Below are positions 42,748 through 51,797 of a stretch of 64,000 nt of DNA, in pieces. Where the stretch lies: contig JAUVVG010000012.1 in assembly GCA_030604735.1 (NCBI GenBank), positions 25,809 through 89,808 on the forward strand. Reading direction: 5' to 3'. The stretch comes from Azoarcus sp. Its GTDB lineage: Bacteria; Pseudomonadota; Gammaproteobacteria; Burkholderiales; Rhodocyclaceae. How positions within the stretch are numbered: the stretch's first letter is position 1; every line of letters begins with the position of its first letter. The translations under genes and the position numbers were made by a program. The notes beneath the pieces were generated by a model. It searched no databases. It had not been told where the DNA came from and was given only the letters and a program-made list of their open reading frames with translations.

Positions 42748-45369
42748 TCATTTCTTCACTACGGCCCGCTGGTGGCCATAGCGCTTCACCCGCGCGTTCT
42801 GCATGAACCAGACCAGGGCGAGCAGTGCCAGGGCCGGGATGTACACCCACTCCTTGGCCGGCCGGTCGGTTGTCGGCAACTCCAGACCAGTGATCTGGAA
42901 GCCCTGTTCCAGGCCCAACCGCTCGGCACGGCTACCGAAGCGGACCGACATGATCTGGACCTGATCGCCGAGGACCATCACATTGAGCCCGATGGCACTG
43001 AGGCGATCGCGCGCATTTGCCGCGGTGGCGCCAAGCGGTAGCAGCACCCCCTTCGATATGTCGCGTCCCTCCAGCGACATGCCCTCGACCCAGATCCGCA
43101 GGTTGGCGTTGGCCGGTTTGGTCTCGACGATGGTGGTGAACTCGGACAGCGGCACGTCGTCGTAAGGGTCGGCAACCATGTCCATCCAGTACCCGGGTCG
43201 GAACAGACTGAAGGTCACCAGCAGCAACAGCACGACTTCGATCGCCTTGTTCCGGGTCACGAACCAGCCCTGGGTCGCAGCCGCGAAAGCCATGCTCGCG
43301 ATTGTCGCGGTGACGATGGTCGCCACCATCTGGAAGGTATTGTCTATACCGATCAGCAGCAACTGGGTGTTGAAGATGAACATGAACGGCAGGATTGCGG
43401 TCCGTGCGCTGTAGCCGAAAGCGGTGAAGCCGGTCTTGATCGGATCGCTGCGGGCGATACCGGCCGCAGCATAGGATGCCAACCCCACCGGCGGTGTCAC
43501 GTCGGCCATGAGTCCGAAATAGAACACGAACAGGTGCACCGCGATCAGAGGCACCAGCAGCCCGCTCTGTGCGCCGAGCTCGACCACGACCGGCGCCATC
43601 AGCGAGGACACCACGATGTAGTTGGCGGTCGTCGGCAATCCCATGCCGAGGATCAGGCTGATCACCGCGACCATGACCAACATGATCATCAGGTTGCCGC
43701 CGGAGATGATCTCGACCAATTCGGTCATCACCAGGCCGATGCCGGTCAGCGTCACCGTGCCGACGATGATGCCGGCGGTGGCGGTGGCCACACCGATCGC
43801 GATCATGTTGCGCGCGCCGGTCACCAGGCCATTGAGCAGGTCTGACAGACCCTGACGGATGCTGGTGCCGTAGTCGCCGGTTTTGCGGAAGAGCGCGAAC
43901 AGTGGGCGTTGTGTGACGATGATGAAGATCAGGAACATCGTCGCCCAGAAAGCCGAAAGCGCTGGGGAGAGGCGCTCCACCATCAGGTTCCAGATCAGCA
44001 CTGCGACCGGAAGCAGGAAGTGGATGCCCGACTTGAGGGTGGGGCCGATCTCCGGGAGAAACTCCATCGTCTCGTTGGGATCGTCCATGTGGAGCTCGGG
44101 AAAGCGGGCGCCATAGGCGACGATGGCGATATAGGCGGATAACATCGTCCCACTGACGATGTAGAACGAAGCATCGCCTGCAACGGTCTTCACCCAGCCG
44201 AAGCCCCAGTAGATGATGGCGGCGAGAATGATCACGCCGGAGAAGGTCATGACCGTGCTCGCGATCACGCTGCGCATGATCAATGGTACGCGCCTTGGCA
44301 AGCCTTGCAGGTCGGCCTTCATGGCCTCCAGGTGCACGATGTAGAACAGGGCGATGTAGGAGATCAGCGCCGGCACGATGGCGTGCTTGAGCACCTCGAT
44401 GTAGGGGATGCCGACATACTCCACCATCAGGAAGGCTGCGGCGCCCATGACCGGCGGCATCAACTGCCCATTGACCGAGGAGGCGACCTCGACCGCAGCG
44501 GCCTTGTCCGGGCGGTAGCCGACTTTCTTGATCAGCGGGATGGTGAAGGTGCCGGTGGTGACCACGTTGGCGATCGATGAGCCGGAAATCAGTCCGGTCG
44601 AGGCGGAGGCGACCACTGCCGCCTTGGCCGGTCCGCCGCGCAGGTGTCCGAGCAGCGCGATGGCCGACTTGATGAAGTAATTGCCAGCCCCTGCGGTCTC
44701 GAGCAGGGCGCCGAACAGGACGAACAGGAAGATGAAGCCCGCCGAAACCCCGACCGCGACACCGAACACGCCTTCGCCGGTCAACCACAGGTGGCTCATG
44801 CCGCGCGAGAGCGACGCGCCGCGGTGGGCGATGATGTCCGGCATGTAGGGGCCGAAAAAGATGTAGACCATGAACACGATCGCAAGGATGACGATCGGCA
44901 GGCCGAGCGAGCGTCGCGCCGCTTCCAGCAACAGGGTCAGCCCGATCACCGAGATGGTCAGGTCCATCGTCGTGGGCAGGCCGGGGCGGGACGAAAGCTC
45001 CTTGTAGAAGATGAACAGATAAGCCGCGCAAAAGGCGGCGACCAGCGCGAGTACCCAGTCGAAGACCGGGATGTAGTCACGTGGAGAGCGCTTGAATGCC
45101 GGGTAGGCGGTGAAGGCGAGAAAGACCGCGAAGGCCAGGTGGATCGCACGGATCTCGGTGGCGTTGAAAACCAGAAAACCCAAGGAGAAAGGGAGCGGAG
45201 AGGCGACCCATAACTGGAACAGTGACCAGGCCAAGGCGATGCACAAGACGAGACCGGCAGTGAACCCGGTCGGTTTGCGGCCGCCTGTGTCGGCTTCGGC
45301 GACGATCTTGCGCAGTTCTTCGTCGCTCAGCTCGTGATGTTCCTGCGTCTTTTCCTGCGGGTTCGACAT
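42748..45369 (-). CDS. TRAP transporter fused small/large permease (TAXI type, 4TM/12TM fusion)
   Basis: An 873-residue inner-membrane protein combining the DctQ-like and DctM-like parts of a TRAP transporter, the usual form with TAXI binding proteins. DctM features include SGSSIANVVTTGTFTIPLIK, VNGQLMPPVMGAAAFLMVEY and GMGLPTTANYIVVSSLMAPV. The C-terminal part (about residue 690 onward) resembles the DUF3394 extension of these fusions and ends in a last membrane helix. Start ATG 45369 has AGGAAGA; the in-frame ATG 45405 does not. Transport is ion-gradient driven. It follows the binding-protein gene on the same strand. Confidence 0.93.
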   Translation of the reverse strand: MSNPQEKTQEHHELSDEELRKIVAEADTGGRKPTGFTAGLVLCIALAWSLFQLWVASPLPFSLGFLVFNATEIRAIHLAFAVFLAFTAYPAFKRSPRDYIPVFDWVLALVAAFCAAYLFIFYKELSSRPGLPTTMDLTISVIGLTLLLEAARRSLGLPIVILAIVFMVYIFFGPYMPDIIAHRGASLSRGMSHLWLTGEGVFGVAVGVSAGFIFLFVLFGALLETAGAGNYFIKSAIALLGHLRGGPAKAAVVASASTGLISGSSIANVVTTGTFTIPLIKKVGYRPDKAAAVEVASSVNGQLMPPVMGAAAFLMVEYVGIPYIEVLKHAIVPALISYIALFYIVHLEAMKADLQGLPRRVPLIMRSVIASTVMTFSGVIILAAIIYWGFGWVKTVAGDASFYIVSGTMLSAYIAIVAYGARFPELHMDDPNETMEFLPEIGPTLKSGIHFLLPVAVLIWNLMVERLSPALSAFWATMFLIFIIVTQRPLFALFRKTGDYGTSIRQGLSDLLNGLVTGARNMIAIGVATATAGIIVGTVTLTGIGLVMTELVEIISGGNLMIMLVMVAVISLILGMGLPTTANYIVVSSLMAPVVVELGAQSGLLVPLIAVHLFVFYFGLMADVTPPVGLASYAAAGIARSDPIKTGFTAFGYSARTAILPFMFIFNTQLLLIGIDNTFQMVATIVTATIASMAFAAATQGWFVTRNKAIEVVLLLLVTFSLFRPGYWMDMVADPYDDVPLSEFTTIVETKPANANLRIWVEGMSLEGRDISKGVLLPLGATAANARDRLSAIGLNVMVLGDQVQIMSVRFGSRAERLGLEQGFQITGLELPTTDRPAKEWVYIPALALLALVWFMQNARVKRYGHQRAVVKK

Positions 45370-45572
45370 GGTGCGGTCTTCCTTCAGTGACGTGACGAGC
45401 GACACCTTGGGGTGCGAGTGTCGCCGGGAACGACCGACCCCGCGCGACGTGACGGGCGGTCGGTTCGTCCGATCGATCTACTTATCAGACGCAAAACGCG
45501 GCGACAGGCAGGGAGGCCGTCACCGCTGATTCCTCATTTGCGCGCCGTGCCAAAGCGGTCGCGCGACGGACT

Positions 45573-45596
45573 GCCGGCAACCCGAAGGTTGCCGGC
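45573..45596 (-). other. UUCG-capped hairpin between TAXI and permease genes
   Basis: On the minus strand GCCGGCAACC-TTCG-GGTTGCCGGC is a perfect 10-base stem closed by C(UUCG)G, an exceptionally stable RNA loop. It begins eight bases after the binding-protein stop and has no T-run, so it fits an mRNA-stabilising or partial-termination element allowing more binding protein than permease. The rest of the 234-base gap shows no gene. Confidence 0.75.
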
Positions 45597-45603
45597 GATG
45601 GGC

Positions 45604-46572
45604 TTACATCCAGCCACGTTCCTTGTAGTAGCGAACCGCGCCGTCATGTAGCGGTGCGGACAGGCCGTCCTTAATCATGTCGGCTTCGTTGAGGTTGGCG
45701 AAAGCCGGGTGCAGACGCTTGAAATCCTCGAAGTTGTCGAACACCGCCTTGACCATGGTGTAGACCACGTCGTCCGAGGTGTTGGTCGACGTCACGAAGG
45801 TGGCCAGCACACCGTAGGTCGGGGTCGGGTCCGGGTTGTTCGCGTACACTCCGCCCGGGATATCGACCTTGGCGTAGTACGGACGCTCCTCGACCAGCTT
45901 GTCCACTGCCGGACCCGTGATCGGCACCAGCTTGGCACCGCAGGTCGTGGTCGGGTCCTGGATGTTGGCCGACGGGTGGCCGACGGTGTAGAAGAAACCA
46001 TCGATCTGGTTGTCGCACAGCGCAGCGCCGTGCTCGTCGGCCCGCAGCTCGGAGGCCAGCGAGAAGTCGGACAGGCTCATCCCCATCGCTTCGATGAGGG
46101 TTTCGAGCGTGGCACGGGTGCCGGAGCCCGGATTGCCGACGTTGAAGCGCTTGCCCTTCAAGTCTTCGAACTTGCTGACGTTGGCGTCCTGACGGGCCAG
46201 CACGGTAGCCGGTTCCGGATGGAGCGAAAAGACCGCGCGCAAGTCGGTATTGGCGCCGGAGTCCTGGAAGCTGCTGGTGCCGTTCAGCGCATGATATTGC
46301 CAGTCGGACTGGGCCACGCCGAAGTCGAGCTCCCCGGCCCGGATGGTGTTCAGGTTGAAGACCGAGCCACCGGTACTCTCGACCGAGCAGCGGATGCCGT
46401 GTTGAGCACGATTCATGTTGATCAGGCGGCAGATCGCGCCGCCAGCGGCATAATAGACCCCGGTCACACCGCCGGTGCCGATGGTGACGAACTGCTGCTG
46501 GGCATGGACCGGTGCGGTGCCGAGCATCCCCACGGTCGCGAAGAGTGCGGCCAGAGTGGTCAATTTTTTCAT
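45604..46572 (-). CDS. TAXI-family TRAP solute-binding protein
   Basis: A 322-residue periplasmic receptor: signal peptide (1-24, ending VHA), then the TAXI opening [28 protein letters not shown] and [20 protein letters not shown] follow, then [20 protein letters not shown], a ligand-contact region in the family. It feeds the fused permease downstream. TAXI proteins have been tied to glutamate, glutamine or 2-oxoglutarate in a few species. The convergent NAD-glutamate dehydrogenase makes glutamate or 2-oxoglutarate a reasonable but untested guess. Confidence 0.92.
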   Translation of the reverse strand: MKKLTTLAALFATVGMLGTAPVHAQQQFVTIGTGGVTGVYYAAGGAICRLINMNRAQHGIRCSVESTGGSVFNLNTIRAGELDFGVAQSDWQYHALNGTSSFQDSGANTDLRAVFSLHPEPATVLARQDANVSKFEDLKGKRFNVGNPGSGTRATLETLIEAMGMSLSDFSLASELRADEHGAALCDNQIDGFFYTVGHPSANIQDPTTTCGAKLVPITGPAVDKLVEERPYYAKVDIPGGVYANNPDPTPTYGVLATFVTSTNTSDDVVYTMVKAVFDNFEDFKRLHPAFANLNEADMIKDGLSAPLHDGAVRYYKERGWM

Positions 46573-46790
46573 GCTGAATCCTCATCTCGGTTGAGTCGGA
46601 AGAACCCGGGTCATGCAGCGGACGTATTTCCGCTTCGACCCGGAAGAGCCAGACCCTGCAGGTGATCCTGAAGGTACTTGAGGCTTACACTAACCCGGTT
46701 CATCGAGATTTTCCAGCTAGGGATAGCCTTTATGCGGGTAAACCCTGTGGCTGCGTTCGGGAGAAGAGGCGTTTCGAGGTGGGAGCGGGG

Positions 46791-47630
46791 ATGAAGGCTG
46801 AAACGGGTGCGGATCAGGATATGGCGCTGTGCGATGCGCTGGGGACGGTTCATCGACCTTGCCAGGGCGAGCCCAGAATCGTGTCGCTGGTGCCTTCGAT
46901 TACCGAACTCGTATGCGATCTCGGTCTGGCCGACCGTCTGGTCGGACGCACCGGTTTTTGCATTCATCCGCGCGAGGTGTTGCGCAAGGTGGCCAAGATT
47001 GGTGGGACCAAGGACGTCAAGCTGGACGTGATCCGCTCGCTCCGTCCCACCCACCTGATCGTCAATATCGACGAGAACCGCCGTGAAACGGTAGAGGCGC
47101 TGTCTGGGTTCATTCCCAACGTGATCGTCACCCATCCATGCGTACCCGAAGACAACGTCGCGCTGTATAGGCTGTTGGGCGGCATCTTCGGGGTCGAGCA
47201 GTCGGCCGAGGACCTGGTGAGTCGTTTCACCGCGGCGCTGGCCGAGGCCGACGCGATGCGCGCCCGTCTCGCGCCCGAACAGGTGCTTTACCTGATCTGG
47301 CGCGAACCGTGGATGGCGGTGTCCAGGCAGACCTACATCTCGGCGATGCTGGCGCGTGTCGGCTGGATCAGCTGGCCGGCCGAGGCCGATAAGCGTTATC
47401 CAGCGTTCGGCTGGGATGCCCCGTGGTTGAATCCGGTCGAACGGGTTCTGCTGTCATCCGAGCCCTACAGCTTTCGCGAGAAGCATGTCGCCGAGGTCGC
47501 CCGGCTGTCCGGCCGGCCGGTCGAGCTGATCGACGGCGAGATGGCGTCATGGTATGGCAGTCGTGCGATTGCCGGCATCCGTTACCTGGCCGATCTGAGG
47601 GGGCGTCTTATCGGGGCAGCGGGTGGGTGA
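46791..47630 (+). CDS. BtuF-like helical-backbone metal/cobalamin receptor, no signal peptide
   Basis: A 279-residue member of the periplasmic-binding family used for cobalamin and siderophores: RIVSLVPSITELVCDLGLAD, LVGRTGFCIHP, KIGGTKDVKLDVIRSLRPTH and the central helix region. The chosen ATG 46791 has GGGAGCGGGG before it. Neither this start nor the 43-residue upstream extension contains a signal peptide, which is odd for a binding protein, so it may act in the cytoplasm or be mis-started. No BtuC/BtuD partner is nearby. Divergent from the TAXI gene. Confidence 0.8.
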   Translation: MKAETGADQDMALCDALGTVHRPCQGEPRIVSLVPSITELVCDLGLADRLVGRTGFCIHPREVLRKVAKIGGTKDVKLDVIRSLRPTHLIVNIDENRRETVEALSGFIPNVIVTHPCVPEDNVALYRLLGGIFGVEQSAEDLVSRFTAALAEADAMRARLAPEQVLYLIWREPWMAVSRQTYISAMLARVGWISWPAEADKRYPAFGWDAPWLNPVERVLLSSEPYSFREKHVAEVARLSGRPVELIDGEMASWYGSRAIAGIRYLADLRGRLIGAAGG

Positions 47631-47746
47631 CGACTTCGGTGTTTGTCCGCCTCAAGCGCTCAACAGCCGCTTGGGGGCGGGGCCCGGCGGGCCTTTGCGG
47701 CGACTTGAAGGTCAGCGGGGGTAGCAGCAGGCGTTCTTTTCCGGGT

Positions 47747-48217
47747 TCAATCTCGCGGTTTCAGCGCCTTGCTGAAGGCGTCGGGCGTTACGATGGCGAA
47801 GGCCGAGCGGATGAGCCGATGGCGGGCTAGCTTCAGCAGCAGTTTATCCCGTGTCAGCAGCCAGTCGGCCTCGACGTCCCGGGCGATCTCGAGGAATTTC
47901 TGGTCGTCCGGGTCGCGGCAGGTGGGGAGCGGTGTCGACTCTGGCGGGATCGGGGCGAGTACGCAGCGCGCCGAATACGCCGTATGCAGCGCGATTTGCC
48001 TGTCGGCTGGAATCGCGAACTGTCGATAGGCGAGCACGCTGCGCAATTCGTCCAGCGCATCCGCACGGGCGTACAGCCTCGCCCGGCCGGACTCGATCAG
48101 CTGCGCTAGTGGCGCGAGGCTGGGGTCGGCGAAGTGCCACAAGGCCAGCACCGTGTTGGTGTCGAGTACGAGTGCTGGATTGCCATGGGCGGTGAGGGCG
48201 GATGGGGGCGAAGTCAT
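47747..48217 (-). CDS. PIN-domain putative toxin (COG1569 type), solitary
   Basis: A 156-residue PIN-fold ribonuclease-like protein. Acidic residues of the metal site are visible: Asp19 in LVLDTNTVLA, Glu57 in DALDELRSVL, the PDDQKFLEIA motif and the Asp in LLTRDK. COG1569 members are annotated as toxin components of toxin–antitoxin pairs, but no antitoxin gene is recognisable within 100 bases on either side, so it may be an orphan or have another role. A GAGGATAG ribosome site precedes ATG 48217. It lies downstream of the phaC terminator on the same strand. Confidence 0.82.
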   Translation of the reverse strand: MTSPPSALTAHGNPALVLDTNTVLALWHFADPSLAPLAQLIESGRARLYARADALDELRSVLAYRQFAIPADRQIALHTAYSARCVLAPIPPESTPLPTCRDPDDQKFLEIARDVEADWLLTRDKLLLKLARHRLIRSAFAIVTPDAFSKALKPRD

Positions 48218-48253
48218 GCCGGCGCTATCCTCGCAGGGGCGCGCACCGGACGG

Positions 48254-48277
48254 AAAAAAGGGGCTTGCGCCCCTTTT
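48254..48277 (-). terminator. Rho-independent terminator of phaC
   Basis: AAAAGGGGC-TTGC-GCCCCTTTT forms a perfect 9-base stem. On the minus strand, downstream of phaC, it runs into TTTTTTCC, a good U-tract. Confidence 0.9.
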
Positions 48278-48295
48278 CGGTCCGATGCCGCACGC

Positions 48296-50119
48296 TCATG
48301 CGGCCGCTTTCTGGTCCAGACGCAGCTTCACGAAGGAACCCGGCGCATCCTCCAGCGCCTTGAGCTTGCCCTTGGCCGGGTCGCGGGCTTCGACCTGGTC
48401 GCCATCATGGCTTACGATCCAGTCCTGCCAGTCGGTCCACCATGAGCCAGGCTGCTGCTCCGCGCCCTTGAACCAGTCGTCCGCGGTCGCGGCAAGCTTG
48501 GCGCTGGGGTTGACCCAGAAGCCGTACTTGTTCGCCACCGGCGGGTTCACGATGCCGGCGATGTGGCCCGAACCGCCCAGGACGAAGCGGACCGGTCCGC
48601 CAAACCTGAGTGCGCCGAGGTAGGTGCTCTTCCACGGTGCAATGTGATCTTCTATCGTAGAGATGAAGTAGCACGGTGTCTTGATCTTGGACAGATCGAT
48701 CGGCGTGCCGTCGATCTCGATGCCACCCGGTTCGACCAGCTTGTTCTGCATGTACATGTTGCGCAGGTAGAAGCTGTGCATCGCGGCCGGCATGCGGGTG
48801 GAGTCCGAGTTCCAGTACAGCAGGTCGAACGGGAACGGATCCTTGCCCATCAGGTAGTTATTGACGACGAAGGACCAGATCAGGTCGTTGGCGCGCATCA
48901 TGTTGAAGGTGGTTGCCATCTCCGCGCCTTCGAGGTATCCACGCTCCAGCATCTTCTTCTCGAGGCTGCTGACCTGCTTCTCGTCGATGAAGACGCCGAG
49001 CTCGCCGGGTTCGGAGAAGTCGGTCATGGTGGTGAAGAAGGTCGCCGACGCGATCCGCTTCTGGCGCTTGGCGGCCAGATAGGCCAGCGTGGTGGCGAGC
49101 AGTGTGCCGCCCAGGCAGTAGCCGGCGGCGTTGACTTCCTTTTCGCCGGTCTGCTGGGTGATCGCGTCGAGTGCGGCGATCACGCCGTCGAGCAGGTAGG
49201 CGTCGAAGCTCCTTTCGGCCAGGCGCTCGTCCGGATTGACCCACGAGATCACGAACACGGTATGGCCCTGGTCCACACACCACTTGATGTAGGAGTTCTT
49301 CTCGCGCAGGTCGAGGATGTAGAACTTGTTGATCCAGGGTGGGACGATCAGCATCGGACGCTTCAGCACCTTGTCGGTGCTGGGCGTGTATTGGATCAGC
49401 TGCATCATCTCGGTCTGGAACACGACCTTGCCCGGGGTGGTGGCGACGTTCTTGCCGAGCTCGAAGGCGCTGGTGTCGGTCATCTTGACCCGCAACTGGC
49501 CGCTGCCGTCTTCCATGTCACGGAGCAGATTGTTCAGGCCCTTGATCAGGTTCTGGCCCTGGCTCTTGACCGTCTCGCGGAAGACCTCCGGGTTGGAAAT
49601 CGCGAAATTCGATGGTGACAGGGCGTCGATGTACTGGCGGGTGAAGAAGTTGACCTTGTTCTGGGTCTGTTCGTCCAGTCCTTCGACACCGCTGACCGTG
49701 TCATGCACGTGACGGGCCGCGATCAGGTAGGACTGCTTGATGTAGTCGAACAGGAAGTGCTCTTCCCATTGTTCGTCCTTGAAGCGCTTGTCGCTCTTCT
49801 CGGGCGAGGCGACCGGTTCGGTGTGCATGCCCATCACCCGCAGCATGGAGTGCTGCCACAGCGAGAAGTAGTCCCACACCAGGTTCATTTGGGACTGGGC
49901 GAGTTTGTAGGGGTTGGACAGGAGCTTGGCCATCATGTCCATGAACGCCTGGGCGATGCCGAGCTCGTCGCTGGGCGTGCTGACACCCTTCTTGAGCTGA
50001 CGCTGCACGTGTTCGCTGATCAGGCTGGATGCGCGCTGCGCGACTTCTGCGTAGGTCTTGGCGATCACTTGCGGGTCCGGCAGGTCCGGATTCGTCTTGT
50101 CTGGGGTGGGTGCGGCCAT
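48296..50119 (-). CDS. phaC: Class I poly(3-hydroxyalkanoate) synthase
   Basis: Polymerises 3-hydroxyacyl-CoA into storage polyester granules. The 607-residue protein carries the PhaC lipase-like box GYCLGG with nucleophile Cys335, the Asp in IEDHIAPW (about 491) and the His in GGSGHIAGI (about 519). The N-terminal FMDMMAKLLSNPYKLAQSQM and the length (about 590) indicate class I. It follows the metallo-hydrolase gene by 19 bases, so they may share a transcript. phaA and phaB are not adjacent, though thiolases are present elsewhere in the window. Confidence 0.96.
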   Translation of the reverse strand: MAAPTPDKTNPDLPDPQVIAKTYAEVAQRASSLISEHVQRQLKKGVSTPSDELGIAQAFMDMMAKLLSNPYKLAQSQMNLVWDYFSLWQHSMLRVMGMHTEPVASPEKSDKRFKDEQWEEHFLFDYIKQSYLIAARHVHDTVSGVEGLDEQTQNKVNFFTRQYIDALSPSNFAISNPEVFRETVKSQGQNLIKGLNNLLRDMEDGSGQLRVKMTDTSAFELGKNVATTPGKVVFQTEMMQLIQYTPSTDKVLKRPMLIVPPWINKFYILDLREKNSYIKWCVDQGHTVFVISWVNPDERLAERSFDAYLLDGVIAALDAITQQTGEKEVNAAGYCLGGTLLATTLAYLAAKRQKRIASATFFTTMTDFSEPGELGVFIDEKQVSSLEKKMLERGYLEGAEMATTFNMMRANDLIWSFVVNNYLMGKDPFPFDLLYWNSDSTRMPAAMHSFYLRNMYMQNKLVEPGGIEIDGTPIDLSKIKTPCYFISTIEDHIAPWKSTYLGALRFGGPVRFVLGGSGHIAGIVNPPVANKYGFWVNPSAKLAATADDWFKGAEQQPGSWWTDWQDWIVSHDGDQVEARDPAKGKLKALEDAPGSFVKLRLDQKAAA

Positions 50120-50138
50120 TGCTTATCGCTCCTATCTT

Positions 50139-51164
50139 TCACGATGTTCGTTCGAATCGGATCATGCCATCGCTATGCGCCAGTTTGCGCACCACCCTTC
50201 GGCTGTTCAGGTAGTTCAGGTGCGCAACCGCCTCTCCCATGGCAAACATGACCTGATGTGTGTCTAGCGTCCGCGTGAACAGCGTCGAGAGCAGGTCTCC
50301 TGCGCTTGACGGGCCACGCATCGCGTCGAGCAAGGCGTCGCACCGGTCACGGTGGTGGGCCTCGAGTTGGTCGATGCGCGCTTTCAGACCGCGAAACGGT
50401 CGACCATGCGATGGTAGCACGAGCGTGTCATCGGGCAAGTCCTTGATGCGGTGCAGCGATTCCAGGAACCAGCCTAGTGGATCATCATTCGGCGTTGCAG
50501 CATAGACGCTGATGTTGGTCGAGATGCGCGGTAACAGCATGTCACCCGAAATCAGGACCCTGAGTTGCTCGCAGTAAAGGCTGGCATGCTCTGGTGAATG
50601 CCCGTATCCGACGATGACCCGCCACTCGTTGCCGCCTATGTGCAGCACGTCGCCGTCGAACATGCGGTGGTAGGCGCTGGGCAGGACAGGCACGCCGCGG
50701 CGGTAGGCGTTACCGCGTGCCTGCAAGGCGTCCAGGCGGTCCCTGTCGAGCCCGTGGCGCTGGTAGTGGGCGACCATGTCCTCGACCGCGTAGCCGGGCA
50801 ACTGGTGCCACAGCGCGTGGGCGCCCAAGTACTCGCCTTGGGTCATGAAGACGGGCGCCTGATCGCGTTCGGCGAGCCAGGCGGCGAGCCCGATATGGTC
50901 CGGGTGACAGTGGGTGACGACGAGGCCGGAGATTCTGCGGCCCTCGTCCAGAATCGTCTGCCAGTACGACCGGACTTCGTCCAACGCATAACCGGAGTCG
51001 ACCGGCACGATGGCGCTATCGTCGTCGAGCAACCACAGATTGATGTGGTCCAGCGCGAACGGCAGCGGCATGCGGATCCAGCGGATGCCCGGCATGATGG
51101 ACACCGATTCGCCGGAGGCCGGGGTCTGTTCGAACGGGTACTCGAGTTCGGCTGAATGAATCAC
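50139..51164 (-). CDS. Metallo-beta-lactamase-fold hydrolase
   Basis: A 341-residue enzyme with the metal-binding THCHPDHIG motif, the second-shell GYGHSPEHAS (His), ISGDMLLP (Asp) and LPSHGRPF (His): the full binuclear metal set. The C-terminal helical part resembles glyoxalase II-like/LACTB2-type members, often thioesterases. Start is GTG 51164 after AGGAG. It is adjacent to phaC and divergent from the LiuR-type regulator, so a role in acyl-CoA or polyester metabolism is plausible but unproven. Confidence 0.85.
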   Translation of the reverse strand: MIHSAELEYPFEQTPASGESVSIMPGIRWIRMPLPFALDHINLWLLDDDSAIVPVDSGYALDEVRSYWQTILDEGRRISGLVVTHCHPDHIGLAAWLAERDQAPVFMTQGEYLGAHALWHQLPGYAVEDMVAHYQRHGLDRDRLDALQARGNAYRRGVPVLPSAYHRMFDGDVLHIGGNEWRVIVGYGHSPEHASLYCEQLRVLISGDMLLPRISTNISVYAATPNDDPLGWFLESLHRIKDLPDDTLVLPSHGRPFRGLKARIDQLEAHHRDRCDALLDAMRGPSSAGDLLSTLFTRTLDTHQVMFAMGEAVAHLNYLNSRRVVRKLAHSDGMIRFERTS

Positions 51165-51280
51165 GGATGCGCTCCTGTCTGACGGAATCTCGTTGGCGAT
51201 TGATCGGGCCGCTCAAATCTGCTTAACTCCACGACACTTCCCCGGTGATCGAATTCGCGTCAGGACGCGGACCCAAGCAT

Positions 51281-51718
51281 ATGGCGACAGAGCAAACCTA
51301 CACCATCACCGAACTCGCGCGCGAGTTCGACATCACGCCGCGCGCGATCCGCTTCTACGAGGATCAGGGCTTGTTGCGCCCGGCGCGGTCGGGGCGAGCC
51401 CGAGTCTACACCAAGGCGGACCGGACCCGGCTCAAGCTTACCCTGCGTGGCAAGCGTCTGGGCTTGTCCCTGGCCGAGATTCGGGAATTGATCGAGATGT
51501 ACGGCGGCGTGCGCAACTATGCGCCCCAGTTGCAGCGTTTCTTGAAGGCGCTCGCGGTGCGACGCGCGGCCCTGGAGCAACAGCGTGAAGATATCGAGGC
51601 CGTGCTCGGCGAGATCGCGATGCTCGAGAAGCAATGCACCGATCTGCTCGGGCACGACGCGGTCGGTGCCGCCCAGGCCAAGGCCGAACTGGCCAAGCGG
51701 ATCCGCAACGCGGCCTGA
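51281..51718 (+). CDS. liuR: MerR-family regulator, LiuR-like
   Basis: A 145-residue regulator. The winged-helix domain opens with YTITELAREFDITPRAIRFY then EDQGLLRPARSGRARVYTKA, the MerR pattern without metal-binding cysteines, followed by LGLSLAEIRELIEMYGGVRN, as in LiuR. A coiled-coil region (about residues 85-130) follows. LiuR regulators control leucine/isovalerate degradation. The next genes include isovaleryl-CoA dehydrogenase, and a LiuR-type operator lies directly after this gene's stop, supporting the assignment. ATG 51281 is chosen over an upstream GTG-type extension. Confidence 0.87.
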   Translation: MATEQTYTITELAREFDITPRAIRFYEDQGLLRPARSGRARVYTKADRTRLKLTLRGKRLGLSLAEIRELIEMYGGVRNYAPQLQRFLKALAVRRAALEQQREDIEAVLGEIAMLEKQCTDLLGHDAVGAAQAKAELAKRIRNAA

Positions 51719-51734
51719 TCCATTTGCCGTTTGG

Positions 51735-51763
51735 TTGACGTTTACGTCAACGTAAAATAAAGT
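51735..51763 (+). promoter_or_regulatory. LiuR-type operator overlapping a promoter
   Basis: Two overlapping perfect palindromes, TTGACG-TTTA-CGTCAA (51735-51750) and TTTACG-TCAA-CGTAAA (51741-51756), match the LiuR motif style TTTACGT-AAACGTAA. The first arm doubles as a -35 (TTGACG) 17 bases from a -10 TAAAGT (51758-51763). It controls the thioesterase and probably the following acyl-CoA genes. Confidence 0.75.
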
Positions 51764-51797
51764 AGCGTCAAAGAAAAAAACGATAGAGGAGACCTCC

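Noticed and set aside
38837..45031. Several 400-700-codon frames opposite gdhB and the TRAP permease
   Set aside because: All overlap well-supported genes fully and show typical shadow composition.
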